Origin: Acidimicrobiaceae bacterium
GTDB taxonomy: Bacteria; Actinomycetota; Acidimicrobiia; Acidimicrobiales; RAAP-2
Direction of reading: 5' to 3'
Length of the DNA: 16,306 nucleotides
Assembly: GCA_003133075.1 (NCBI GenBank)
Contig: PKZN01000043.1
Location: 6,167 to 22,472, forward strand
A program made the translations under genes and the position numbers. The notes beneath the pieces are model-generated. The model made no database searches, was not told the origin of the DNA, and saw only the letters and a program-made list of their open reading frames with translations. Positions within the stretch are counted from its first letter, which is position 1. Each line of letters starts with the position of its first letter. Shown here piece by piece: positions 1 through 6,674 of the stretch.

Positions 1-94
1 ACCACCGCGCCCTACGGTCGTACCCGTACTCACGAGACGAGCCGTCAATCCATACGTCCCACGACGATTCGACGGAGTTCGCTAAGAAAGTGGC

Positions 95-119
95 AACGAC
101 GAACATCGGCTCCGTCGTT
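95..119 (-). terminator. Possible weak terminator hairpin downstream of the PPOX gene
   Basis: A perfect 7-bp inverted repeat (AACGACG at 95-101, CGTCGTT at 113-119) with an 11-base loop lies just past the stop of the minus-strand oxidoreductase gene. Read on the minus strand it is followed by GCCACTTTCTTAG, which has only a broken T run. The stem is short, so this is a weak candidate. The rest of bases 1-139 shows no gene that I can support. Confidence 0.25.
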
Positions 120-139
120 CAATCTTCGCGCCGCGTGCG

Positions 140-595
140 TCAATGGTTATCTTCGAGTTGCTCCAACATGGTGGTGAGCGCAGCCGTTTCTGCTCCGGTG
201 AGCCCGCCAAAGACGGCGACGAAATTCGTGGGTTCCACAACAATGACGACGCGGATATCGGCGTCAAAGACGGGGACCTCGGACCCGTAGCGTCGCTGAA
301 GGCTTCGGTAGAACGCGGCGTCGGGGTCGAGATCCATGGATTCGACGCGGCCACGGACTTCGAGCGTCCGGTAGGCGTTCTCGGGGTCCTGGACGTGAAA
401 CGACACTCGCCCGTCGGCGAGGAGATTGCGGTACTTCTGTCGCGTATTGGTGTGGGAAAAACGAACTCGCTCGCCGTCCCAGGCGAACCACATCACACTG
501 CTTTGCGGACTGCCGTCAGGTCGGATCGTTGCGAGATGAGCGAACAAGGGCCGTTCGAGTAAATCTGCGTGGCTCTGAGGCAACTCGACGCTCAT
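140..595 (-). CDS. PPOX-class (probably F420-dependent) oxidoreductase
   Basis: The 151-residue protein matches the small split-barrel flavin/deazaflavin-binding PPOX family. Near the N-terminus is the typical strand LFAHLATIRPDGSPQSSVMWF (starting about residue 15), then WDGERVRFSHT, RQKYRNL and VSFHVQDPENAYRTLEVRGRVE (about residues 42-85). These are the hallmarks of Rv1155-like enzymes that bind F420 or FMN and reduce small unsaturated or quinone-like substrates in the cytosol; the actual substrate cannot be read from sequence. The start at 595 was chosen over upstream codons because GGAAGGAA stands about 5 bases before it and the family begins just there. It is divergent from the SRPBCC gene and lies on the chromosomal side of the tRNA scar. 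The family is quite sure; the cofactor is inferred. Confidence 0.88.
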   Translation of the reverse strand: MSVELPQSHADLLERPLFAHLATIRPDGSPQSSVMWFAWDGERVRFSHTNTRQKYRNLLADGRVSFHVQDPENAYRTLEVRGRVESMDLDPDAAFYRSLQRRYGSEVPVFDADIRVVIVVEPTNFVAVFGGLTGAETAALTTMLEQLEDNH

Positions 596-967
596 GAGGT
601 TCCTTCCGCGTTGAACATTGACGGGCAACTCTTGCATATTAATGAGGTGCCGACAAAACAATTCGAAGGAAGAGCACGAACATCGCTCGGCTGAAAACAT
701 CGACCTCCGGTCCGAAAGCGCCATTGAAGTGATGGCTGGTGGTTCGAGCAAGTCAGGGGTATCTTCGCCTTCGGAGTACCAGCCCGGTACCTCAACGAGA
801 GCGTCAGCTGCGTTTTGACCTTGACTGACAGCGTGAACGTCAAGGGATAACGGGACGTGTCAATGCCCTCGATGGGTGACGCCACTAGTCGACTCGATTG
901 TCGATATCGTTCAAGCGGTCGAATCGCTAACAATGGAGTCGTCGAACGACAAATCGGAGGCATGAGG
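596..967. promoter_or_regulatory. Divergent intergenic region of the two flanking genes
   Basis: This stretch of about 370 bases separates two divergent genes and should hold both promoters. I see no convincing gene in it. The clearest structure is the inverted repeat described separately at 819-845. A GGAGG at 956-960 is the ribosome-binding site of the plus-strand gene. Confidence 0.4.
815..850 (+). promoter_or_regulatory. Candidate promoter with embedded inverted-repeat operator
   Basis: TTGACC (815-820) and TTGACT (821-826) resemble a -35 box. GGATAA (845-850) is a poor -10 match, 18 bases after the second. Overlapping both is a perfect inverted repeat, CCTTGAC (819-825) and GTCAAGG (839-845), with half-site centres 20 bp apart, the spacing expected for a dimeric regulator reading two successive helical turns. 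It could regulate the SRPBCC gene, the divergent oxidoreductase or both. No experiment is implied and the -10 is weak. Confidence 0.3.
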
Positions 968-1468
968 ATGGATGGAAGAACGCTCGAAGCATCGCGCAAA
1001 ATCGAAGCACGCGCGGACGTTATTTTTGCAATCCTCGCGAGTCCGCAACGCCACAAAGACTTCGATGGATCAGACATGCTCCGCGGCGTCGTCGTCGAAC
1101 GTCCCCTCTCGGGCGTCGGCGACACCTTCACGATGAAAATGCACCGGCTCGGAGATGACTACCTCATGATCAATTACGTGGTGGAGTTCGAGCCAGATCG
1201 CCGCATTTTTTGGGAACCGGCTCCCGGCGACCCTTCTCGTGCCGAGGGAAATGATCCATCAAAAGTCGGCATCCCTGCCGGCTATCGGTGGGGCTACATC
1301 CTCGCTCCGGACGGTGACGACGCCACTGTCGTCACCGAAGTCTTTGACTCCGGCCCATTGCCATCGGAACTCCTCAGTGGTGGCGCGGCGTGGATCAACG
1401 GCAACAATACGTTGCTTGAGTCCATGACAGAAAGCCTGGAGCGACTCGAAAAGGTCTGTACGGAGTAG
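968..1468 (+). CDS. SRPBCC-family (START-like/polyketide cyclase-like) protein
   Basis: The 166-residue protein has the SRPBCC fold pattern: an opening beta strand followed by ARADVIFAILASPQRHKDFDGS (residues about 13-34), a central DTFTMKM and YLMINYVVEFEPDRRIFWEPAPG, a VVTEVFDS strand, and a long C-terminal helix rich in Leu and Glu (NTLLESMTESLERLEKV). Such proteins form a hydrophobic cavity that binds lipids, polyketides or other small ligands; function here is unknown. ATG at 968 was chosen because GGAGG ends 7 bases before it; the ATG at 962 would sit only one base from that motif. It is the last gene before the tRNA fragment, so it probably belongs to the host chromosome. Confidence 0.85.
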   Translation: MDGRTLEASRKIEARADVIFAILASPQRHKDFDGSDMLRGVVVERPLSGVGDTFTMKMHRLGDDYLMINYVVEFEPDRRIFWEPAPGDPSRAEGNDPSKVGIPAGYRWGYILAPDGDDATVVTEVFDSGPLPSELLSGGAAWINGNNTLLESMTESLERLEKVCTE

Positions 1469-1529
1469 GGCGCTGCAATTGTTCTCATTGTGACAACGGC
1501 GAGAAGCTCCGGAGAACCAAAGGAAAATT

Positions 1530-1574
1530 TGGTGGGCGCTGAGGGACTCGAACCCCCGACCTGCTGAGTGTAAA
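1530..1574 (-). other. 3' half of a tRNA-Val(UAC) gene; probable attachment site (element left boundary)
   Basis: Read on the minus strand, the 45 bases give a canonical tRNA 3' half: anticodon loop TTTACAC (anticodon UAC, valine), anticodon-stem 3' strand TCAGC, variable loop AGGTC, T arm GGGGG-TTCGAGT-CCCTC, acceptor strand AGCGCCC, discriminator A and an encoded CCA. The expected 5' partners, GCTGA before the loop and GGGCGCT at the 5' end, are absent; the preceding minus-strand bases are TTCCCA and unrelated. Elements that integrate into a tRNA 3' end leave such a displaced fragment at one end and restore the full gene at the other. With this orientation the intact tRNA and element body should lie to the right. 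The exact core length is unknown. Confidence 0.82.
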
Positions 1575-1679
1575 TGGGAACCGAAGTGTAGTCATCGGAC
1601 GAAAACTGTCATATCTGTAGAGATTTACTGGAGTTTTGGTTGCGTACTGTCGCCTCCGTCCTGCCCGGTCGAGCGAGTG

Positions 1680-1700
1680 TGAGGGATGAATTGAGGGATG
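1680..1700 (+). repeat. Tandem direct repeat TGAGGGATG near att
   Basis: Two perfect 9-bp copies of TGAGGGATG (1680-1688 and 1692-1700) repeat with a 12-bp period, about 105 bp inside the tRNA scar and 125 bp before the excisionase-like gene. Short direct repeats at this distance from an att core often act as arm-type integrase or excisionase sites, but that role is inferred from position alone. Confidence 0.4.
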
Positions 1701-1825
1701 GAAAGTCCTTTCGTCGGCGGCCAACGGAATCCTGTCTGACTTGTTTGGCGCCTGGCGATGCTCGCACGTTGGAATCTCGAATATGTGCGACCGTTGCGGA
1801 ATAGGTAAACCAGCAGGAGCTTCGA

Positions 1826-2089
1826 ATGACCAGCGACAGGCATGTCCCGACGAACAATCCGACTCGCATCGAGATGGACGAGTGTGCGACCTTGAGCCTC
1901 TCGGACGCAGCCATCATTCTCGGAATCCATAGGAGCACGGCGTCACAGCTATACCGCCGAGGTGAGTTCCCGGTACCGGTATTAGAGATCGGTCACCGTC
2001 GTCGCGTCACGAAAATCCATCTGGAGAAATTTCTGCTCGCAGGCACGACCGAAACAGGTGCTGTCGATGCAGGCGACGGCAATCCATAG
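1826..2089 (+). CDS. Excisionase-like / MerR-type helix-turn-helix DNA-binding protein
   Basis: The 87-residue protein carries one winged helix-turn-helix of the excisionase family at about residues 22-72: LSLSDAAIILGIHRSTASQLYRRGEFPVPVLEIGHRR then VTKIHLEKFL. The order (DAA-x-LG-helix, a second helix ending in Arg-Gly-Glu, Pro-rich turn, basic strand) is that of HTH_17/Xis proteins. AGGAG at 1815-1819 precedes the ATG by 6 bases. It lies about 250 bp from the tRNA scar, so a role as recombination directionality factor or as a regulator of the element is likely. What is odd is that no tyrosine or serine integrase adjoins it; the integrase, if any, must lie elsewhere. It may instead be a plain transcription factor. 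Confidence 0.78.
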   Translation: MTSDRHVPTNNPTRIEMDECATLSLSDAAIILGIHRSTASQLYRRGEFPVPVLEIGHRRRVTKIHLEKFLLAGTTETGAVDAGDGNP

Positions 2090-2586
2090 TTTTGAGTCGG
2101 CGAACTGACCACGGTGTTTCCGATGCAAACAAACTCAGCAAAGAGATTATTTCTAGCGCCCGCAAATAGTGCTCCTGGAATTCGGACCTGATTGACTCCG
2201 CCTTAATCGATTTTTTCAGAGTGAAAATCGCTATCCCCAAACATTTCAAGGTGCCAAGCCGGAGTCCATTCTCGTTGGGCGCAACAGTTTGGCGCGCAGA
2301 AAATTGCCGAGAGCCAGAACTGACGGACGTTGGAGAGTGGCCGCCGGCGGCGCTTTTGCCCTCGTTGTGTCCGCAAATATGTGCCCGCAAAGTCCACACG
2401 AAGTACACCGTTCTGCATGCAATAACAATTGGCGAGCTGAGTAAATGGCCGCCTCGCTCCTAAGACCCAGATTCGATGATCCTTCCCCGAGTCCCCTCAT
2501 AAGACGGAGCTCGACTAAGCCCATCGGAACCACTTGTTCTCACTTGGTTGCGGGTCTACGCTCGGCCTTAGTTAGTCATCTATTCA
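2090..2586. other. Gene-poor interval of about 500 bases
   Basis: No coding sequence here is convincing: the short open frames have no family resemblance, no ribosome-binding site and overlapping alternatives on both strands. A perfect 12-bp palindrome GCCGCCGGCGGC sits at 2340-2351 followed by GCTTTT, without the loop or T run of a good terminator. The stretch could be decayed sequence left by earlier cargo turnover next to the att site. Confidence 0.4.
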
Positions 2587-3546
2587 ATGTTCGGGGGGCC
2601 GATGGATCTCGATTCGAGTTTCGCTTTTCAATCGACAACCCCTTTGATGCCCACCACTTCAGCGTCGACGGCACCCAAGCCTCCGCTAGTTGCCGACAGC
2701 GATGTCCTACAAGGTCTCGTTGGTGAGTGGGAAGGTACTGGCCTCAATTTGATTTGGCGACCAGTTCAGCTCTCAGAGGGAAATGATCGCTTCCTCGAAA
2801 TTAACGTCACCACGGAGAAACTGCGATTCGCAGAAATTCCAGGCGCGATACCAAATCGCGGATTATTGCAAGGCGATTTGAGCATGGCGGGCCTTCACTA
2901 TCTGCAGCAAGTATCGGACTCGAATCTGCATCAAGGTCTCCATGTTGAGCCGGGTGTGTGGCTCTCAATTCCTGCTACTGACGATCCGCCAGTTCCACCG
3001 TCCGTGGCCCGCCTCGCTTCGATTCCGCATGGCACTACGATCGTGGCTCAAGGAATGGCAACAAGTACAGACGAGGCGCCCAACATTCCCTCGGCGAGCA
3101 TCACGCCGGGAGGTCCGGACGGATCTCCCTTTTTCGAACAAGATCTCGAAAACACAACCTTGTTCCGTACCAGCGGCGTCGGCCTTACCGGTGTAGTTCA
3201 GGGGATGCTTGATAATCCCAACATTCTGTTAGCACCCTCCGAAATGAAAATCGTGAGAACGACCGAATACCACGTCTTTACAAGTGCTGCTGCACCACTA
3301 ATTGGCGGGGGTACTGCTAACACGGCGTTCCTCCAAGGTCTTCCGACAAGCGACGCGCCACCACCGGCGACGGGCCCGAACGCCCTTGCTGCGCAACTCG
3401 AATCCATTTTCTGGCTTCAAACAACCGAAGGCTCAGAACGACCGGACATTTTGCAGTACACCCAGACGGTGACGTTGACCTTCAATGGCATTGACTGGCC
3501 CCATGTCAGTGTCGCGACGCTACACAGAAAGCGCCACCTGCTTTGA
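2587..3546 (+). CDS. Beta-barrel, heme-binding-protein-like conserved protein
   Basis: The 319-residue protein resembles a bacterial family often labelled heme-binding protein. From residue about 40 come VLQGLVGEWEGTGLNLIWRP, then FLEINVTTEKLRF, IPGAIPNRGLLQGDLSMAGLHYLQQVSD, GLHVEPGVWLSIPAT, SIPHGTTIVAQG and near the end LQYTQTVTLTFNGIDWPHVSVATL. The opening Gly-x-Trp-x-Gly motif and alternating strands suggest a lipocalin or nitrobindin-like barrel. The heme label comes from remembered family annotation, not from visible ligands. There is no signal peptide or membrane segment. The ATG at 2587 lacks a ribosome-binding site; the ATG at 2602, preceded by a G run, is equally possible. Two sampled 60-base lines inside it are 45-48% GC, far below the transfer genes. 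It is probable cargo in tandem with the next gene. Confidence 0.72.
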   Translation: MFGGPMDLDSSFAFQSTTPLMPTTSASTAPKPPLVADSDVLQGLVGEWEGTGLNLIWRPVQLSEGNDRFLEINVTTEKLRFAEIPGAIPNRGLLQGDLSMAGLHYLQQVSDSNLHQGLHVEPGVWLSIPATDDPPVPPSVARLASIPHGTTIVAQGMATSTDEAPNIPSASITPGGPDGSPFFEQDLENTTLFRTSGVGLTGVVQGMLDNPNILLAPSEMKIVRTTEYHVFTSAAAPLIGGGTANTAFLQGLPTSDAPPPATGPNALAAQLESIFWLQTTEGSERPDILQYTQTVTLTFNGIDWPHVSVATLHRKRHLL

Positions 3547-3616
3547 ATGTCTTCTAAACTGAAATGCACAAAGGCTGTGAAGAAGAGGCCGATGTCTGCT
3601 TCGCCTTTGCCGGAGG

Positions 3617-4213
3617 ATGATGAACCAATTCCAGTATCTTTTGGCTCAACAAGGACGTTGGAGCCAGCGAAAGAAGTCGCTTGCAATGTCACTCGACCTA
3701 CCGGATTTGCCTGGGGGAGCATGGGTACTTAAGTCGCAAATGAGTTGGCGCAGTGGCTACGTCGTTCCCAACTGGAAGAGCGACGTCGCGCGCCGATCCA
3801 GGGGAACTGGCGGATTCATCGTTTGGCGATCGTTTCGACAAACGGATTCCCCCTTGACTCTCTGGGCTCAGGTTGGCCCTTACGCAACACGAGAAGATGC
3901 AGACGACGCGGTCCCACGCTTACTTTTAATGGGACAACGAAACCCAAGATTCGCAGGAACTGTCGCGGATGAGAAGGTCATCGAGGATTTCCATATTCCC
4001 GATGTCGGTATAACTCACGTGGTAGAGCGAAGTGCGACGGGAAGCAGCAAGGGTCCGAGCAACAGTAAATATGTAATGGGCAGCGTCGACCATATTATTT
4101 TCATGATTGCATTCTCGGCATACGGTGACGGGTGGCCGTGGAGCGATGTCTCTCTGATTTCATCGCTCCAAGTCAATAAAATTCGGCAAGTCTTGGGCCA
4201 AGGGAACCAGTGA
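3617..4213 (+). CDS. Conserved actinobacterial protein of unknown function
   Basis: The protein is 198 residues. From about residue 27 it reads LPDLPGGAWVLKSQMSWRSG, then GGFIVWRSFRQ, TLWAQVGPYATREDADDAVPRLL and, near the C-terminus, YVMGSVDHIIFMIAFSAYGDGWPWSDVSLISSLQ. This ordering (Trp-rich start, WRSFR motif, hydrophobic strand, WPW before a final helix) recurs in unnamed actinobacterial proteins that I recall but cannot assign a function. No transmembrane helix is clear. GGAGG abuts the ATG at 3617; an ATG at 3620 or at 3686 (starting MSLDLPDLP) are alternatives. It follows the barrel protein gene by 70 bases on the same strand, so the two are probably co-transcribed, and it converges on the transfer operon end. 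Confidence 0.62.
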   Translation: MMNQFQYLLAQQGRWSQRKKSLAMSLDLPDLPGGAWVLKSQMSWRSGYVVPNWKSDVARRSRGTGGFIVWRSFRQTDSPLTLWAQVGPYATREDADDAVPRLLLMGQRNPRFAGTVADEKVIEDFHIPDVGITHVVERSATGSSKGPSNSKYVMGSVDHIIFMIAFSAYGDGWPWSDVSLISSLQVNKIRQVLGQGNQ

Positions 4214-4261
4214 ACCCCGTTCCTCCCTCGCTAAGTGAGCAATCGAATTTGGGGCAGAGAC

Positions 4262-5062
4262 TCACTCGTACGATCCAAAGTCGATGTCCAGTTCGATAAC
4301 GCCGAGATTCAGGTCGGTGTTCGCCATAAAGGACAATGCCGGCTCGGCTCGCTCGTCTGTGCTTTCGCACTGCTCGATTGCAATTTGCAACGCAGAACGA
4401 TCAATCAGAATTGGTTTTTCGTCTTCTCCCACGAACAGTGCGAGCGTCGGTGCCCCGTCGTATTCCCCTACGACGACCCGAAGTGTCGACTTAGTCAGAG
4501 GATTTTCGGTTTCTACTGTTGTCAGCTCTGCAAACTCTTTGACCTCAGCGACATTGGTGACAGTTCTGATTTCACTTGAAGGTGTTGACACTCGGGAACT
4601 GACGGACGCTGCGCCATCGAATGCCAATTCCTTCTCCGCGATGCCACTTTCAGCCACAGCCCAATCGCGGACGAACTGAGCCACAAGTGCGAAACCCCCT
4701 TCAATCTCCCACGTAGTAAGCGGATAGTCGCTGAGAAACTCCTTTGCGGCATCACTGAACTCGAGGGTCGCCTCCACGTCCCAGGAATCGTCTGGGTCGA
4801 TGATGTTGAGTGCCAGTTCGATGAGCTGGGCCTCTACAGATACGGATCTCCCGCGCTCAGGATTTGACGGTTCGATTGATTCCAGACGGGCGGTCAGTCG
4901 CCGAGAAACGTCGTTCACAAGCCCTGAGTCCTCAAACCAATGCTCCGATTGCCGATCCCAGCATGGTCCCTCGACGAAGAGAGCCTTCGACGCATCCGAA
5001 TCGACGTAGATAGTTTTCGTGTCTGTCTCGTAGGTCACGACGAGCGAGACGAGTTTGGACAT
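4262..5062 (-). CDS. Acidic protein of unknown function, partner gene of the ArdC-like protein
   Basis: I do not recognise a family for this 266-residue protein. It is strongly acidic: by hand count about 53 Asp/Glu against about 20 Lys/Arg, spread over the whole length and ending in LDIDFGSYE. No membrane segment, signal peptide or catalytic motif is visible. It may have two parts: residues 1-140, with a strand-rich start SLVVTYETDTKTIYVDSD and WDVEATLEFSD, and residues 165-266, with TLRVVVGEYDGAPTLALFV. GGAGAGG sits about 4 bases before the ATG, and the gene begins 9 bases after the stop of the ArdC-like gene, so they are co-translated. A DNA-mimic antirestriction role is an attractive guess given charge and neighbour, not a demonstrated one. 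It is the last gene of the transfer operon. Confidence 0.75.
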   Translation of the reverse strand: MSKLVSLVVTYETDTKTIYVDSDASKALFVEGPCWDRQSEHWFEDSGLVNDVSRRLTARLESIEPSNPERGRSVSVEAQLIELALNIIDPDDSWDVEATLEFSDAAKEFLSDYPLTTWEIEGGFALVAQFVRDWAVAESGIAEKELAFDGAASVSSRVSTPSSEIRTVTNVAEVKEFAELTTVETENPLTKSTLRVVVGEYDGAPTLALFVGEDEKPILIDRSALQIAIEQCESTDERAEPALSFMANTDLNLGVIELDIDFGSYE

Positions 5063-5071
5063 GTTCCTCTC

Positions 5072-6160
5072 CTAGATTTCGAGTCCGTGGGGCACGCCGA
5101 CGGAAGCGTCGCCAAACTCGATTTCCGCCACTCGAGTTCGATCCGAGGCAGCTCGAGCGTCACGTCTCGGCCACGTGACCGGAATCACCTGGACTCGGTC
5201 GCGCGCAGCGTCCGCGACAGCGTAGAGCTCAGCCAGCTCGCTCCGATAGCTGTTCCACGGCTCGCCAATGTCGAGCGTGACGTCGACGTCGCGCCAGTGC
5301 TCGACCGAGACGCCGGCACTGACTATGTTGATCGCCTCCACGACGGGCTCCGCCACCTCGAAGGTCAGCAGCACCGCCGCCGCGCCACGTTGGATACGAC
5401 TCGCTGACGCCTTGATGCCCCTCAACGCCTCATCCTCTCCTCCCGCCCAGCCGAGCACGTACCCAAAGGAGTACTCCGCCGACTCCAGTCCGAGCGCCGA
5501 GCAGACGACGAAGGCGACGGATTCTGCTTCCAGCTCTTTGAGACCTCGTGACAAGTCGCGTGCCGACACGCTCTCAATGTCGTGCAGCAACGCGTGACCG
5601 ATCTCGTGGGCAAGGGTCTTCACCTGCTGGGCATCGGAGTTGTTGGTCGCAATGCGAATCCGACCTTCTGCGTGGTTCGTGTCACCATTTGCACCACCCT
5701 CCAACGATGACGGACGCTCGACGAGAAAACCGACGCCTTCGGCGAACTCCGTCAGTCTGGCGAACACGCCTTCGGGTGCTCCTCCTTGGAGTTTGCTCAC
5801 GATGTCGGGAAGCTCGGGGCCAGACGTTTGGCTGACGTCAAAGACCGGCACCAGTTTGAACCCCCGAACCTCACTGGCGACTTCACCATCGGTCGCGTCC
5901 GTCTTCTGGTACTTCATGGGCGCGAAGATGCGAAGCGCCGACTCCTTCGCCAACACCTGGTGGCCCAGCGCCTGCCAGGCTCGGTAACCGGCAACACGGG
6001 TGGCGTCGGGTCTCTGATTCAGAATCAAGAGCACGTTATTCGGGCTGTAGCGAGGAAAGCGACTCTGCACCGCGAGGTACTCCCGCCAGCCCTCGCTCGT
6101 CGTGAGGGACGCGACGCCCTCCGCAAGTCCCTCAAGAAGCTCTGCGTAGTCGCGAGTCAT
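5072..6160 (-). CDS. ArdC-like antirestriction protein with ImmA/IrrE-type metallopeptidase motif
   Basis: The 362-residue protein starts with an ArdC N-terminal-like ssDNA-binding region: SEGWREYLAVQSRFPRYSPNNVLLILNQRPDATRVAGYRAWQALGHQV (about residues 22-69), then LRIFAPMKY. A zinc peptidase motif TLAHEIGHALLH follows, with HEIGH at 185-189, and ELEAES about 20 residues later supplies the third metal ligand. Proteins of this type are carried by conjugative elements, enter or are made early in the recipient and protect incoming DNA from restriction. The 140 residues after the peptidase core have no family I recognise. AGGAG lies 5 bases before the ATG. It lies 13 bases downstream of the DUF4913-like gene and 9 bases upstream of the acidic protein gene. 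Family assignment is firm; the antirestriction role is inferred. Confidence 0.87.
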   Translation of the reverse strand: MTRDYAELLEGLAEGVASLTTSEGWREYLAVQSRFPRYSPNNVLLILNQRPDATRVAGYRAWQALGHQVLAKESALRIFAPMKYQKTDATDGEVASEVRGFKLVPVFDVSQTSGPELPDIVSKLQGGAPEGVFARLTEFAEGVGFLVERPSSLEGGANGDTNHAEGRIRIATNNSDAQQVKTLAHEIGHALLHDIESVSARDLSRGLKELEAESVAFVVCSALGLESAEYSFGYVLGWAGGEDEALRGIKASASRIQRGAAAVLLTFEVAEPVVEAINIVSAGVSVEHWRDVDVTLDIGEPWNSYRSELAELYAVADAARDRVQVIPVTWPRRDARAASDRTRVAEIEFGDASVGVPHGLEI

Positions 6161-6173
6161 GCCACTCCTGTCT

Positions 6174-6674
6174 TCACCCGATGGCTGTCTCCGGGTGACC
6201 TAACGCAACGGTCGCGGCGTGGCGACGTCGGCGCGAAATATCGTCAACAACGAAGTCGCCGAACGTTGATCGACTGGCGTACTCGGGGCCGTGGCTGCAG
6301 CGCAGGTCGGCGGTGAACTGGCGCAACATCGCCGCCAGGTCGCGCAGGGCCCGGTGCCAGTCGGTGCCGAAGGTCGCCGGCGACGTCGGCGCGTAGGCGG
6401 CGCGCTCGTGGTCCTTGAGGGCCTGCAACGCCCCGACCAGCGATTCGTGCGCGTACCAGCATGCCGGCACCACGTAGCTGTCCAGGCCGGGGTAGCGCTG
6501 TCGAAGATCGTCGACCCAGTGATGCAACTCGGGCCACTCGCGCTCGGCCGGAATCGCCCCGAGGTTCGGCCAGTGCAGCGGCGGCTCGGCCCTCTCCCCC
6601 TCGCTGCCGGACGCCTTCGCACGAGTCTCCAGGGCTCGGCGCAGCCGATCGTGAGGCGCCTCCTCCTCGCTCAC
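6174..6674 (-). CDS. DUF4913-like conserved protein of actinobacterial mobile elements
   Basis: This 166-residue protein has a central region PPLHWPNLGAIPAEREWPELHHWVDDLRQRYP followed by YVVPACWYAHESLVGALQALKDHERAAY and WHRALRDLAAMLRQF. It resembles DUF4913 proteins, which share the Trp-rich LxxWV-x-L-x-x-x-Y, a PxCWYxH and a later WH-x-x-L, and which are common in plasmids and conjugative elements of Actinobacteria. No biochemical role is known to me. The start is a GTG at 6674 that overlaps the stop of the coupling-protein gene by 4 bases (GTGA), so translation is likely coupled; no strong ribosome-binding site is seen. Lack of membrane segments suggests a cytosolic accessory protein of transfer. 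The domain name is a moderate-confidence recollection. Confidence 0.7.
   Translation of the reverse strand: MSEEEAPHDRLRRALETRAKASGSEGERAEPPLHWPNLGAIPAEREWPELHHWVDDLRQRYPGLDSYVVPACWYAHESLVGALQALKDHERAAYAPTSPATFGTDWHRALRDLAAMLRQFTADLRCSHGPEYASRSTFGDFVVDDISRRRRHAATVALGHPETAIG

Noticed and set aside
2..85. Possible C-terminal end of a plus-strand gene entering from the left edge (stop at 83-85)
   Set aside because: Only 27 codons are visible, the third-position composition is not distinctive and another plus frame is also open; it cannot be supported.
1485..1938. Minus-strand open frames across the tRNA fragment and the region to its right
   Set aside because: One reads through the tRNA fragment, a common artefact, and others overlap the excisionase-like gene antisense; none has a family-like sequence or ribosome-binding site, and no integrase motif (Arg...His-x-x-Arg...Tyr) is seen.
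2340..2351. Palindrome GCCGCCGGCGGC as a terminator
   Set aside because: There is no loop and only a four-T run after it; no gene ends just upstream.
2221..2463. Plus-strand open frame of 80 codons
   Set aside because: No ribosome-binding site, no recognisable family, and a comparable open frame lies on the opposite strand; probably chance.
4214..4261. Bidirectional terminator between the convergent genes
   Set aside because: The 48 bases contain no stem of useful length with a T run; any terminator would have to be Rho-dependent.
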